NCBI GenBank assembly: GCA_937930695.1
Contig: CALHCB010000026.1
Location: forward strand, 1 to 64,000
Direction of reading: 5' to 3'
DNA: 64,000 nucleotides
From: an uncultured Acidimicrobiales bacterium
GTDB taxonomy: Bacteria > Actinomycetota > Acidimicrobiia > Acidimicrobiales > SZUA-35
The position numbers and the translations under genes are program-made. Shown one piece after another: positions 19,087-29,175 of this stretch (the stretch's first letter is position 1; every line of letters begins with the position of its first letter). The notes below the pieces were generated by a model. The model worked only from the letters and a program-made list of their open reading frames with translations, made no database searches and was not told the DNA's origin.

Positions 19087-20985
19087 TCAGTTGAGTTCCC
19101 ATATCGACAGGGCAGGGCCATCGCCCGGCAGGGTGATCGTGCCATCGGCCCCGGGATGGAGATCCGGACCGTTCAGAATCCCATGCAGTTCGTCTGACTT
19201 GAGCTGGTTCGCAGAGATTGCGAGCTGGTTCGTGTCAGCACGAGCCGCTCGCACAAGCAGTCGTTGCTCGGAGGTCTCGCGCAGAAACACGACGGCGTCG
19301 TCTGCGGTGTGGACCCATCGGAAGCCACCATGGCGAAGCGCGACGTTCTGATTGCGGATAGCAATGACGCTTCGATACCAGTCGAGAAACGACGTGTCCC
19401 AGGTGTCAGTGTCCCAGGGCATTGTGCGACGGGCACGTTCTGAGGTCTCCGCGGTGAGGCCAACTTCGTCGCCGTAGAAGAACGTCGGTGCGCCCGGCAT
19501 GCACAACAAGAGCCCGAACCCCGCCTTCGCAACCTCGTCGTCGTCGCACATCGTTCGCCAGCGGGCGGTGTCGTGCGAAGACAGCAACGTCATGGAACCC
19601 ATCGTCACTTGCCACGGCATCGCCGACCGAACAGAGTCCATGGACCGGGCCATTTGGGAGCCGGTTCGGCGAGGCTGGCCTGGGCCGGCGTGGAAGGCTC
19701 CGAGCGCCGTGAATTGTCCGAGCCATGAAGCGATCGGACGCGTGATACCTGCGTAGTTCATGACGCCGTGCCAACCATCTCCAGGGGCATCAAGGCTGGC
19801 ATCGAAGAAGTGCTCGCCGACCAACCAACGGTCTGCATCGGTCTCCTCGATGGTCTTGCGTGCGGCTCGGGCGACGTCTTGATTGAGGTCGAGCGGCCCG
19901 AGGCGGCCGGTCATGTTCGCCACGTCGATTCGCCATCCGGCCATGTTGAACGGTTCGGCGAGGTAGTGAGCCAAGTGAGACTTCGGGCCTTCGTAGTAGC
20001 GGCGGCGCATCTCCTCACTTCGGTGATCGAGCTTCGGCAGGCTGTCGATCCCAAGCCACGATTCGTACGAACCGGGGTGGTCGTTGAAGAAGTAGAAGTC
20101 AGCCTCATCACTGTGTTGGTCGGCTTGTGCCGCCTGGAACCACTCGTGGCGATCACCAGTGTGGTTGAGCGTGAGGTCGGTCATGACCTTCAATCCGGCT
20201 CGATCCGCAGCCTGGGAGAGCCGTGCCAAGGCCTCGTCGCCGCCGAGAACGGGATCAACGAACCCGAAGGTGGATGCGTCGTAGCGATGGTTTGATCCGG
20301 CCGGAAAGACGGGAGTGAGATAGATCCCGCCAACTCCGAGATCGATCAGGTGGTCGAGCTTCGCCGTGATTCCATCGAGGTCGCCGCCGTACATCTGCAG
20401 CATCGCCTCGTGACCATCGGCAATGGGCGTGTCCCAGCTCACCCAGTCGGCCCAGGACGTGTCGGTCGGGTGGTTGTCGTGGGCGTAAACGCCAGTCGTT
20501 GCAAAGCGATCGGGAAAGATCTGATACCAGACGGTGTCCGGAACCCAGCTGGGGGCCCCGCCGGTCGTAATGAGGCGATAGTCGTCGCGATCTGAAGGAT
20601 CCCAGTCGAGCAGACCCGCGCCGTTGAGCCACCGCGGTCCCTCGTCTGTCTCCAGGTAGAAGCGATAGTTCTGCACGTTCTGGGTGCATTCGATGTCGAA
20701 ACGAATCCGATCAGCATCGATGCCGGTCCCTCGCTCGCCTTTCGCCCAGAACTGTTCGGCGTCCCTCATGCCTCGAAGCCACGCCTCCTCGATGGGCATC
20801 GCAGCGCCGTCGCTGCTTGTCGTCGGCAACTCCACCTCGACGGTGACGGTGTCGCCAATCGATGGCCGAGGCTGGTCGACGTATCGAGCAGAGGGGTCGT
20901 GGTGGGGCTGATCGAGAAACACAGACGGTCGGTCCTTCGGCGGCACGATCGAAGCGTGCCACGAATCGGGCTGAGAGTTGGCCAA
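19087..20985 (-). CDS. GH13 alpha-amylase family glycoside hydrolase (neopullulanase/cyclomaltodextrinase-like)
   Basis: DTVWYQIFPDRFATTG, KVMTDLTLNHTGD, GWRIDVANMTG, WLVGEHF, LLSSHDTARW. Confidence 0.92.
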   Translation of the reverse strand: MANSQPDSWHASIVPPKDRPSVFLDQPHHDPSARYVDQPRPSIGDTVTVEVELPTTSSDGAAMPIEEAWLRGMRDAEQFWAKGERGTGIDADRIRFDIECTQNVQNYRFYLETDEGPRWLNGAGLLDWDPSDRDDYRLITTGGAPSWVPDTVWYQIFPDRFATTGVYAHDNHPTDTSWADWVSWDTPIADGHEAMLQMYGGDLDGITAKLDHLIDLGVGGIYLTPVFPAGSNHRYDASTFGFVDPVLGGDEALARLSQAADRAGLKVMTDLTLNHTGDRHEWFQAAQADQHSDEADFYFFNDHPGSYESWLGIDSLPKLDHRSEEMRRRYYEGPKSHLAHYLAEPFNMAGWRIDVANMTGRLGPLDLNQDVARAARKTIEETDADRWLVGEHFFDASLDAPGDGWHGVMNYAGITRPIASWLGQFTALGAFHAGPGQPRRTGSQMARSMDSVRSAMPWQVTMGSMTLLSSHDTARWRTMCDDDEVAKAGFGLLLCMPGAPTFFYGDEVGLTAETSERARRTMPWDTDTWDTSFLDWYRSVIAIRNQNVALRHGGFRWVHTADDAVVFLRETSEQRLLVRAARADTNQLAISANQLKSDELHGILNGPDLHPGADGTITLPGDGPALSIWELN

Positions 20986-21010
20986 TCGGACGAACGAACA
21001 AAGATGTGAA

Positions 21011-21038
21011 TCGGGGCGACCCTTTTGGGCCGCCCCGA
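21011..21038. terminator. Strong hairpin downstream of the DUF937-fasciclin-OmpA gene
   Basis: TCGGGGCGACCC TTTT GGGCCGCCCCGA: about 11-bp stem with one mismatch, about 60 bp past the minus-strand stop; no clear T-tract. Confidence 0.5.
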
Positions 21039-21096
21039 ATCTGGCGTTCGACGTTGGGAGAACGCCGAACGAACTCTGTTGCTACCCGAGTGAGCG

Positions 21097-22860
21097 TCAG
21101 CTCACGGTGGACACAAACTCGATGCGGCGATTGGCCGCCTTGCCCTCGGGAGTGTCGTTGTCGGCGATTGGGTTCGTCTCGCCGTAGCCGACTGCCGTCA
21201 TGTTCTGCGCCGCAACGCCCTTCTCTGCGAGATAGGCCTGGACTGCCTCTGCCCGGTCCTGGCTCAGCTGCTGGTTCAGTGCATCATCGCCATCCGCATC
21301 GGTGTGTCCCGCGATCTCCACGATGGTGTTGTTGGCGATCAGGAACTCGGCAGCACCGTCGAGAACGGTTGTGCTGTCTGGGGTGATGACTGCCGAGCCG
21401 GTCTCAAAGTTGATCGGTGCTATGCCAAGTGCATCGTTGAGCGATCCGCCCAGCAAGGCCTGCACATCCGGTGGAAGAAGAACCGAGTCCACGATGTGAA
21501 TCACTCCGTTGTTTGCCGTGACGTCTGCGCTCTGGACAGCGGCGCCGTTGATGGTCGGTGCTCCGTTGTTCAACGCAACGTTCAGATTTGTTCCCTCAAC
21601 GGAAGCGAGGGGCCCGTCAACCAAGTCAGCCGAACCGAGATTGCCAGCGACTGCGTGGTAGGTCAGCACTCGTTGGAGGAGTTCGGGATCGTCTTTGACC
21701 GTGTCTGGAAGCGCAGCGATCGCATCGTCGGACGGAGCAAAGATCGTGAACGGTCCATCGCCTTCGAGGACATCGGCAAGTCCCGCTGCGTCGACCGCTC
21801 CCACGAAGCGGCCAAGCTCACCGTTCTGGTCAGCAACATCGAGCAGGTTTCCGGGAATCCAGCCCTCGGGTTCGGCTGCCTCGGTCGTTTCGGTCTCTGC
21901 CACATCGGCTTCGGTCGTTGCCGATTGCTCTGTTGCCTCAGTTGTTTCGACTGGCAGAGCCTCTTCTTCGATTGCGGTGGTGTCAGTCGAAACGGCAACT
22001 TCGCCGTTGTCGTCGTCGGAGCTGCTGCAACTCCATGCGAGTAGTGCGATCAAGGGGATCAGCAAGAGAAGCGGCAGCCATCGGAGAAAGCCATTCTTCT
22101 TCTTTTCGGGCTCGGGGCTTCGCACCGCAGCTGATGTTCCTGCGCCAACAGTCGTTGCCGCCCCGCCGACGCGGCCCGCTACTCCGCGGGCGCCGGCCGA
22201 TGCGCCAGCGACTGCGCCGGATGCGGCTCCGCCTGCTGCACCCGCTGCTGCCGCGAGGCCGCCAAAACCTGCGATCTTCTTGAGATTGTTCACGAATCGA
22301 CCGTCGTCGTCACCGGATTCAGCCGCCGCGCCTCCGTCGAGTAGCCCCAGTACCTGACCATGTCCGCCGGACTCCATGGAGGACCACTCCGAGCCGAGCT
22401 CGCGAGCCAAGCCCGCTTTGTCGAGGCCACGCGTTGCTTGTCGCTTACCGAGGAACCCAATGACCATGGGGGCGATCATGGGGAGCAACTTCGTGATCTG
22501 ACCGAGGCTCATGCCCGAGCGCTCCGCAAGACCATGTGTCGCATGTGTTCTGGCACCTCCCAGGAGGCCGTCGACAAGGAGGTTCCCGGCTGATTCACCG
22601 CCGGGAGGAGTGGCAGACTCTGAGTTGAAGAGATCGGTGAAGTTGTCGAGAATCGAACCGTCGTCGCCCTTCACCAGGTCAAAGAGCGCAGAAGCGCTCG
22701 ATGGCGAGGCGGCGCGCTTGGTGACACTGCCCAGAAGCATGGGTATGGCGGAAGCCAGCGCGCTGTTGGTCGTGGTGGAATCGGCGCCGAGTGTGCTCGC
22801 CAACTGCCCGGACGCGCCGGTGCTGGCCAGAATCTGGCCGATCTCTTCGAACATGGTCAT
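21097..22860 (-). CDS. DUF937 - TM/low-complexity linker - fasciclin (FAS1) - OmpA-family C-terminal domain protein
   Basis: DUF937-like N-terminus (SGQLASTLGADSTTTNSALASAIPMLLGSV); Gly/Ala linker; TM WLPLLLLIPLIALLAWSC; FAS1 GPFTIFAPSDDAIAALP...GVIHIVDSVLLPP; OmpA INFETGSAVITPDS...VEIAGHTDADGDDALNQQLSQDRAEAVQAYL...AANRRIEF. Confidence 0.92.
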   Translation of the reverse strand: MTMFEEIGQILASTGASGQLASTLGADSTTTNSALASAIPMLLGSVTKRAASPSSASALFDLVKGDDGSILDNFTDLFNSESATPPGGESAGNLLVDGLLGGARTHATHGLAERSGMSLGQITKLLPMIAPMVIGFLGKRQATRGLDKAGLARELGSEWSSMESGGHGQVLGLLDGGAAAESGDDDGRFVNNLKKIAGFGGLAAAAGAAGGAASGAVAGASAGARGVAGRVGGAATTVGAGTSAAVRSPEPEKKKNGFLRWLPLLLLIPLIALLAWSCSSSDDDNGEVAVSTDTTAIEEEALPVETTEATEQSATTEADVAETETTEAAEPEGWIPGNLLDVADQNGELGRFVGAVDAAGLADVLEGDGPFTIFAPSDDAIAALPDTVKDDPELLQRVLTYHAVAGNLGSADLVDGPLASVEGTNLNVALNNGAPTINGAAVQSADVTANNGVIHIVDSVLLPPDVQALLGGSLNDALGIAPINFETGSAVITPDSTTVLDGAAEFLIANNTIVEIAGHTDADGDDALNQQLSQDRAEAVQAYLAEKGVAAQNMTAVGYGETNPIADNDTPEGKAANRRIEFVSTVS

Positions 22861-22990
22861 GGTGGTGTCTGCCCTTCATTGCGGGTGTTCTCTTCACCGA
22901 ACGGGAACGGGTGTCGAGACCTGACTCAACAGAGCCAGTCAGAACAGTGACGTGCGGTCACGCTCCGAAGTTTCAAGATTCCTCAAATTT

Positions 22991-23006
22991 GTTACCTGTT
23001 GGTAAC
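22991..23006. promoter_or_regulatory. Inverted repeat, candidate operator
   Basis: GTTACC-TGTT-GGTAAC perfect 6-bp arms, 17 bp upstream of the 23023 start. Confidence 0.35.
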
Positions 23007-23022
23007 CAGGCAAGATGAAGGA

Positions 23023-24063
23023 ATGTCCGATCCGTCGAGTGAGCCGACACCTCCCATCAACCACGACAACGTCACGAGATGGATGTCCGAACGCGTCGAG
23101 ATCGTCGGACCGCTTCGCTTCGAACTGATCGCTGGCGGCCGGTCGAATATGACGTTCACGGTGACCGATGCCGTCGGTGCAAAGTTCGTGTTGCGACGTC
23201 CGCCCTCCGGGCCGCTGTTGCCGAGTGCACACGACATGGCTCGGGAGCATCGATTGATGGACGCACTCAAAGACAGCCCGGTTCCTGTGCCGAGGATGGT
23301 TGGTCTTTGTCAGGACGAGGCGGTCAACGGCCGTGACTTCTATGTGATGCACCACCTCGATGGTGTGGTGGTTCGAGACATCGAGATTGGCCGGACGTTC
23401 GATGTCGCTACCAGAACTCGAATGTGCCACGAGCTCATCGACACACTCTGCACGCTGCATCGGGTGGACATCGATGAAGTCGGCCTCGGCAATCTGGCGA
23501 AGCGAAGCGGCTACATCGAGCGCCAGATCAAACGGTGGTCTGGTCAGTGGGACCAGTCGAAACAGCGAGAGATTCCCTTGATCGATCGAGTGCGCGACAC
23601 CTTGATCGAGCGACTTCCCGAAGGTGCGCCAACCACGATCGCTCACGGCGACTATCGACTCTCAAACTGCATGATGGACCCGGCGGGCCCGGTGGCCGGG
23701 GTCCTCGATTGGGAGCTCTGCACTCTGGGAGATCCAATGGCTGACTTGGCAGGACTTCTTGGGTATTGGTTCAGCGAGGATGAGGTTGACCCCAAGGGCG
23801 ATGCAGAGACAACGGGCCTTGAAGGGTTTCTGTCTCAGGAAGAAATGGCGGGGTTGTACGCCGAGCAGATGGGTGTCTCCCTCGAGCTTGTCGACTACTA
23901 CCGGGGCTTCGCAGCGTGGCGGCTCGCGTGCATCGCTGAAGGGGTCTATGCCCGGTACCTGAACGGTCAACAGGGAGAGCAAGACGAGGAGTTCGACCTC
24001 GATGAGTATCGAGACTCCGTTGTTCGTCGAGTTGATGTCGCCGCAGGGCACCTCGGGCTGTAG
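23023..24063 (+). CDS. Phosphotransferase (aminoglycoside phosphotransferase-like) family protein
   Basis: LIAGGRSNMTFTVTDAVGAKFVLRRPP...TIAHGDYRLSNCMMDPAGPVAGVLDWELCTLGDPMADLAGL (HGDxxxxN / DWE). Confidence 0.92.
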   Translation: MSDPSSEPTPPINHDNVTRWMSERVEIVGPLRFELIAGGRSNMTFTVTDAVGAKFVLRRPPSGPLLPSAHDMAREHRLMDALKDSPVPVPRMVGLCQDEAVNGRDFYVMHHLDGVVVRDIEIGRTFDVATRTRMCHELIDTLCTLHRVDIDEVGLGNLAKRSGYIERQIKRWSGQWDQSKQREIPLIDRVRDTLIERLPEGAPTTIAHGDYRLSNCMMDPAGPVAGVLDWELCTLGDPMADLAGLLGYWFSEDEVDPKGDAETTGLEGFLSQEEMAGLYAEQMGVSLELVDYYRGFAAWRLACIAEGVYARYLNGQQGEQDEEFDLDEYRDSVVRRVDVAAGHLGL

Positions 24064-24068
24064 CCGCC

Positions 24069-24941
24069 ATGACGACGCCGCCGGACTTCACCACGAATCC
24101 ATTGGGCCATGTGTGTTTGTCGTTCGACTTCGACGGTCCGTCGTTGTGGATGATGCGCAAGATGACAACCGCAGGACCTGTGTCGAGAGGGGAATTCGGG
24201 GCGGTGGCGGTGCCGCGCATCCTCAAGTTGTTGGCCAAGCGGGACATTGCCTCCACCTTCTTCATTCCCGGCCACACCATCGAGACCTATCCCGATGTTT
24301 GCCGGATGGCCGTTGACGCTGGGGTCGAGATTGGGCTGCACGGATACGCACACGAGATGAACGCGTTGCAGTCGCTCGATGAGGAGCGCGCCGCCTTCTC
24401 TCGCTCCTTCGAACTCATCGACAAACTGACGGGTGCTCCGCCCGTTGGCTATCGGGCGCCTGCTGGCGACATGACGAGCCAGACCATCGGCCTGCTCCTC
24501 GAACACGATGTGCTGTACGACAGTTCGTTGATGGGTGACGACTACCGGCCCTATCGGGTGCGGATCGGCGACGAGCTTCCGCAAGAGGATGCGATGGTGT
24601 TCGGGGAGGAGTCCCCGCTCATCGAATTGCCCTGGTCCTGGACGAACGACGACTACCCCTACCTGGAGTTCGTTGCCTTCAAGCGCATGATCATGCCTGG
24701 TCTCGGACGGCCCGAGGACATGTTCGCCAACTTCATGGGCGACGTCGAATGGATGATTCGTGAGGTCAGCGCAGGCGTTCTGACCCTGGTCTTTCATCCT
24801 CAGGTGATCGGCCGGGGTCACCGACTGCTGGCCCTCGAGCGGTTCATCGATGAGGTTGCGGACCGTGGTTGTTCGTTTTCGTCGATGCGCGATGTTGCGA
24901 CTGCGGTGGCCGACGGCGTCGACTTCGGGGCCGAGCAGTAA
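24069..24941 (+). CDS. Polysaccharide deacetylase family protein
   Basis: VCLSFDFDG...ASTFFIPGHTIETYPDVCRMAVDAGVEIGLHGYAHE...GYRAPAGDMTSQTIGLLLEH. Confidence 0.92.
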   Translation: MTTPPDFTTNPLGHVCLSFDFDGPSLWMMRKMTTAGPVSRGEFGAVAVPRILKLLAKRDIASTFFIPGHTIETYPDVCRMAVDAGVEIGLHGYAHEMNALQSLDEERAAFSRSFELIDKLTGAPPVGYRAPAGDMTSQTIGLLLEHDVLYDSSLMGDDYRPYRVRIGDELPQEDAMVFGEESPLIELPWSWTNDDYPYLEFVAFKRMIMPGLGRPEDMFANFMGDVEWMIREVSAGVLTLVFHPQVIGRGHRLLALERFIDEVADRGCSFSSMRDVATAVADGVDFGAEQ

Positions 24942-24960
24942 GAGACCGAGCAGTAAGACA
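24931..24960. repeat. 15-bp tandem direct repeat spanning a stop codon
   Basis: CCGAGCAGTAAGAGA / CCGAGCAGTAAGACA, then CCGAGGA; the TAA of the deacetylase is in copy 1. Confidence 0.9.
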
Positions 24961-24983
24961 CCGAGGAGCCGCCAACAGGGTCG

Positions 24984-26129
24984 CTAGGCGATCTGTGTGC
25001 GTCGCTGGCTCACGGTCAACAATCCCAAGGCGAGAACGGCTGCGCCGAAGGAGACGGCGACCGGTCCACTGATGCCGAATCGTTCGAAGAGCAGACCGCT
25101 GGCAATGGTGCCAGTGCCTCGAGCCAGGGTTCCGATGGCATTGTTCGCCGCCAGCACCCGTCCGCGGGCGGCTGGCGCTGCCTCACTGACAAACGAGAAC
25201 GACGTCACGATCGAGTATTCGAATCCCAAGAAGAAAATGAAGAGTCCGAGGATGGCCACGATGAGTGAAGTTGACGCCTGGGTCATGACAACGATGCCAA
25301 CGACGAGTCCGACGAGGGCCATGCGGGTGGTGCGAACGGCTCCGAGTCGATCAGCAAAGACGGCCGAACTCGACGAGGAACCGAGCTCGGCAACACCGAA
25401 GGCGAAGGCGAGGGCGCCGACCCCACCAACGGAGACGTCAAAGGCATCTTCCAGCCAGGTGCCGACAATCACGATCGTGGTGAGTCCCGCCATGGCAATC
25501 GCCGCAGACCCTGCGATGAGCAGCCAGGCGTCGAGCCCAAGTGGATCGCGGTTCGGAGGGCCGGTCGCATCCTTGGTGGGTCCGACGTGGTCGGTCGTCG
25601 TGGCCACGAGCACGGCGCAGAGAGCAGCCACGATGGCGATGAAGACGAATGGCGCTCGCCATCCGCCTAATCGGAGCAAGACCGCCACGATCGGGGCGCC
25701 GATGAGCAGGGCCATCGCCCACGAGGTTTCGAAGATCCCGATAACTCGGCCCCGCTGTTGAAACGGGACTCGCCGACTCAGGTAGGTGTGGCCGCCGACC
25801 GTGTAGAGCGAAACGCCGATGATGAGGAGGAAGAATGACGCGGCGAAGATCGGAAGGGATCCGCTCAGCGCCATGAGCGCAGACACCGAGACGAACCCGA
25901 GCGAGAGCGACATGAACCACCGCTCTTTGCCTCCGTCCAGCTGGCGCCCGACGAGCAGCGTGAACAACCCGGCCATCTCTCCCACGCCGAGAATCGTGGT
26001 GAGCTGGGCGGTTGTGGCGTCGAAGGCCCGCTCGAGTTCGAACAGAAAGAACGGAATCCACCGGAGCGCCGTGTTGCCAATCGCTTTGCCGGCTGTCAGC
26101 CGGGCAAGTTGGCTTCGGCCCACGATCAC
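24984..26129 (-). CDS. MFS transporter
   Basis: 381 aa with about 12 hydrophobic helices; LLVGRQLDGGKERWFM loop typical of MFS. Confidence 0.88.
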   Translation of the reverse strand: MIVGRSQLARLTAGKAIGNTALRWIPFFLFELERAFDATTAQLTTILGVGEMAGLFTLLVGRQLDGGKERWFMSLSLGFVSVSALMALSGSLPIFAASFFLLIIGVSLYTVGGHTYLSRRVPFQQRGRVIGIFETSWAMALLIGAPIVAVLLRLGGWRAPFVFIAIVAALCAVLVATTTDHVGPTKDATGPPNRDPLGLDAWLLIAGSAAIAMAGLTTIVIVGTWLEDAFDVSVGGVGALAFAFGVAELGSSSSSAVFADRLGAVRTTRMALVGLVVGIVVMTQASTSLIVAILGLFIFFLGFEYSIVTSFSFVSEAAPAARGRVLAANNAIGTLARGTGTIASGLLFERFGISGPVAVSFGAAVLALGLLTVSQRRTQIA

Positions 26130-26273
26130 GTCGAGAACGTATCTGCCCTTGTCGTTCGGCAGAGCGAGATTTCTTTTTGCCTCACTGTTTCAGCGGGAAA
26201 AGTGACCCTGGGTGGGGTCGCCGTCACTCTTCGGAGGACTTCGCTGTCACACCCCACTTCTATGGTCCCCGGT

Positions 26274-27497
26274 ATGGACCTTCTCCCCGTTCTGGCCCTC
26301 TTGTTGCTCGCTGTCGGTTTCGGCCTGCTGGCTGGCTCGTTCTTTACCCGCCCTCGTACCCAAGCCGAGACCGATGATGGCGGGCCGACCAACGCTGAGC
26401 AGACCCAGGCGGTCGTGGATGCTGCCCTCCAGGCCGTGCGTCATGAGCGCAACGAGTCGATGCAGCAAGCGCTCGACACGGTCCTTTCGGTCGCCTCATC
26501 GAAGCTCGGCGATCAGCTGGAGGCAGGCAAGCAAGTCATCGACCAGGAGCAATCCGTTGTGGGCGAGCAAGTCGCACATCTCCACACCGAGTTGCGACGT
26601 GTCGGCGATCTCGTGACCAATCTGCAACAGGAACGGGCTGAGCAGAACGGCCGGCTCACAAACGGGCTGGAGCACGCCTTTGCCGTGACTTCGACCCTTG
26701 CGGACACAACTCGTTCGCTGCGCGAAGCGTTGGCTTCCCCCAAAGCCCGAGGGCAGTGGGGCGAACGGATGGCCGAAGACGTGCTCCAGGTCGCCGGATT
26801 CATCGAGGGTGTCAGCTACACCAAGCAGACCCAGATCGCCGGTGGCGGGATTCCCGATTACACGTTCCGGTTGCCCAAGGGGCACACGGTCCACATGGAC
26901 GTGAAGTTCCCAATCGACAACTACTTGCGGTGGATGGAGACCGAGGCTGGCCCCGAAGCTGATGCGCACATCAAGTCGTTCCGACGAGATGTCCGGCATC
27001 GCATCAAGGAGCTCGCCGATCGGGCGTACATCGACCCGGAGACCACTGTCGACTATGTGCTGTTGTTCATCCCGAACGAAAGCGTGTACGGATTTCTGCA
27101 CGAGCATGACCCCGGCGTGGTCGATCTCGCCCTGGCGCAGAAGGTTGTTTTGTGTTCGCCGACCAGCTTGTTTGCTGTGCTTGCAGTGATTCGTCAGGCG
27201 GTCGACAACTTCTTGGTCGAGCGGCAGAGCGACGAGATTCTGGCGAAGATAGGGGGACTTCGAGATCAGTGGCAGAAGTTTGGAGACTCGATCGACAAAG
27301 TTGGTCGGGGCCTCGCGTCGGCTCAAAAGGGCTACGACGATCTCACCGGCACCCGAACCAAGCAGTTCCAGAAGAAGCTCGATGAGCTTGAGATCGCCCG
27401 CGACGTCCGAGCCCAGGAACTGGCCAACGATGCAGCGACGAGCGGTGCGGGCATCAATGATCGAGAGGAACTTCCCGCTCTCCGGCAAGTGGTCTAG
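26274..27497 (+). CDS. rmuC: DNA recombination protein RmuC
   Basis: N-terminal TM, coiled coil, core SPKARGQWGERMAEDVLQVAGF...GIPDYTFRLPKGHTVHMDVKFPIDNY...DFLVERQSDEIL-like region. Confidence 0.93.
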   Translation: MDLLPVLALLLLAVGFGLLAGSFFTRPRTQAETDDGGPTNAEQTQAVVDAALQAVRHERNESMQQALDTVLSVASSKLGDQLEAGKQVIDQEQSVVGEQVAHLHTELRRVGDLVTNLQQERAEQNGRLTNGLEHAFAVTSTLADTTRSLREALASPKARGQWGERMAEDVLQVAGFIEGVSYTKQTQIAGGGIPDYTFRLPKGHTVHMDVKFPIDNYLRWMETEAGPEADAHIKSFRRDVRHRIKELADRAYIDPETTVDYVLLFIPNESVYGFLHEHDPGVVDLALAQKVVLCSPTSLFAVLAVIRQAVDNFLVERQSDEILAKIGGLRDQWQKFGDSIDKVGRGLASAQKGYDDLTGTRTKQFQKKLDELEIARDVRAQELANDAATSGAGINDREELPALRQVV

Positions 27498-27512
27498 CTA
27501 CCCTCGCTCTCC

Positions 27513-29165
27513 ATGAGCGAACCGATTCTTGTCGCCGTTGCCTGGCCCTATGCCTCAGGGTCGCGCCACCTCGGCCATCTCGCTGGCGCGTACCTGCCTG
27601 CGGATGTCTTTGCCCGCTATCAGCGACTGGTTGGACGGGACGTACTGATGGTCAGTGGCTCCGACGTCCACGGCACACCAATCACTGTGCGGGCCGACGA
27701 CGAGGGCGTGACGCCTCAAGACATCGTGGACCGCTATCACGGCGAGTTCGTTCGGCAGTGGGAGGAGCTTGGGGTCTCTTGGGATTTGTACACCACGACC
27801 GGTACTGAGAATCACGCAGCGGTCACTCAAGAGATGTTTCTCAAGCAGCTCGAGGCTGGTCATATCGATCGTCGAATGTCCGATCAATTCTTCGATCCAG
27901 AAGCCGAGCGTTTCCTGCCCGACCGCTATGTAGAGGGAACGTGTCCGCATTGTTCCTACGCCGATGCCAGAGGCGATCAGTGTGACAACTGCGGCCGCAC
28001 ACTCGATGCAGTCGAATTGGGCGATCCTCGCTCAAAGCTCTCAGGAGCGACGCCCGTTCTGCGCGAGACCGAACACTTCTACTACCGCTACTCCGACTTC
28101 AACGATCGCATCAAGGAGTGGCTCACGAGTCGCGAGGGTTGGCGTCCGCATGTCCAGAACTTCGCGATGGGCTGGCTCGAGGAAGGACTCCACGATCGGG
28201 CTATTACGCGCGACATCGAGTGGGGAATCGACCTGCCGGTCGATGATCTCGGCCCGGGCAAGCGAATCTACGTTTGGTACGACGCGGTCATCGGCTATCT
28301 CTCCGCCTCAAAAGAATGGGCTGCCTCGACTGGTGACCCAGAGGCCTGGCGCCGCTGGTGGGAGAACCCCGACGCAAAGAGCTACTACTTCGTTGGCAAA
28401 GACAACATTCCTTTCCATTGCCTTTTCTGGCCAGCTCAGCTCATGGGTGCGGGCGATCTGCAGCTGCCAACAAACGTGCCAGCCAACCAGTACGTCACCT
28501 TCAAGGGCGGTAAGGCATCGGCCAGCCGCGGAATCGGTCTGACGATCCAGGAGGGGCTCGACCGTTTCCAGCCCGATGGCATCCGATTCGCCCTCGCAGC
28601 GGCGTTCCCAGAACAAGCTGACACAGAAATCTCTGAGGGCGAGATCGCTCGCAGAATCAATGAAGAGCTCGTCGCGACATGGGGGAACCTCGTGAACCGA
28701 GTGCTCTCCATGACCAACAAGAACTGCGATGGTCAGGTGCTTGCTCCTGGGGAGCTTTCTGCCGACGACGCCGAGATCCTTGCAGTCGTGGACAAGGCCA
28801 TCGAAGACGCAGCGGCGCACTTCGAAGCCGTCGAATTGCGGGCCGCGCTCCGCGTGGCGATGGCCTCCGCACAGGCGGTCAACGCCTATCTCAATGCGCT
28901 TGAACCATGGCGGACGGTCAAGACCGACCTCGATCGAGGGCGGACGATCCTGCACACCGCGCTCAGTGCGATCAATGGCGTGCGCGTGCTCTTTGCGCCG
29001 TTCCTTCCGTTCTCCTCAGCGCAGCTCGATGAGGTGCTGGGGCAGATCTCCGGGTGGCAGCGTGATGAGCTGGCCGTCGGGACCATCATCGACAAGCCAA
29101 CGCCGTTGTTCGCCAAGGTCGACCTCGAAGCACTCGAGGCTGCGGCCTCCTTATCTGAGGCTTGA
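27513..29165 (+). CDS. metG: Methionyl-tRNA synthetase
   Basis: HLGHLAGAYLPADVFARYQRLVG...VSGSDVHGTP; zinc knuckle CPHCSY...CDNCGRTL; AVIGYLSASKEW; FVGKDNIPFHCLFWPAQL. Confidence 0.97.
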   Translation: MSEPILVAVAWPYASGSRHLGHLAGAYLPADVFARYQRLVGRDVLMVSGSDVHGTPITVRADDEGVTPQDIVDRYHGEFVRQWEELGVSWDLYTTTGTENHAAVTQEMFLKQLEAGHIDRRMSDQFFDPEAERFLPDRYVEGTCPHCSYADARGDQCDNCGRTLDAVELGDPRSKLSGATPVLRETEHFYYRYSDFNDRIKEWLTSREGWRPHVQNFAMGWLEEGLHDRAITRDIEWGIDLPVDDLGPGKRIYVWYDAVIGYLSASKEWAASTGDPEAWRRWWENPDAKSYYFVGKDNIPFHCLFWPAQLMGAGDLQLPTNVPANQYVTFKGGKASASRGIGLTIQEGLDRFQPDGIRFALAAAFPEQADTEISEGEIARRINEELVATWGNLVNRVLSMTNKNCDGQVLAPGELSADDAEILAVVDKAIEDAAAHFEAVELRAALRVAMASAQAVNAYLNALEPWRTVKTDLDRGRTILHTALSAINGVRVLFAPFLPFSSAQLDEVLGQISGWQRDELAVGTIIDKPTPLFAKVDLEALEAAASLSEA

Positions 29166-29175
29166 GGTCAGTTCG

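Noticed and set aside
26496-27488. 330-aa minus-strand ORF antisense to rmuC
   Set aside because: Shadow ORF; the RmuC sense frame is unambiguous.
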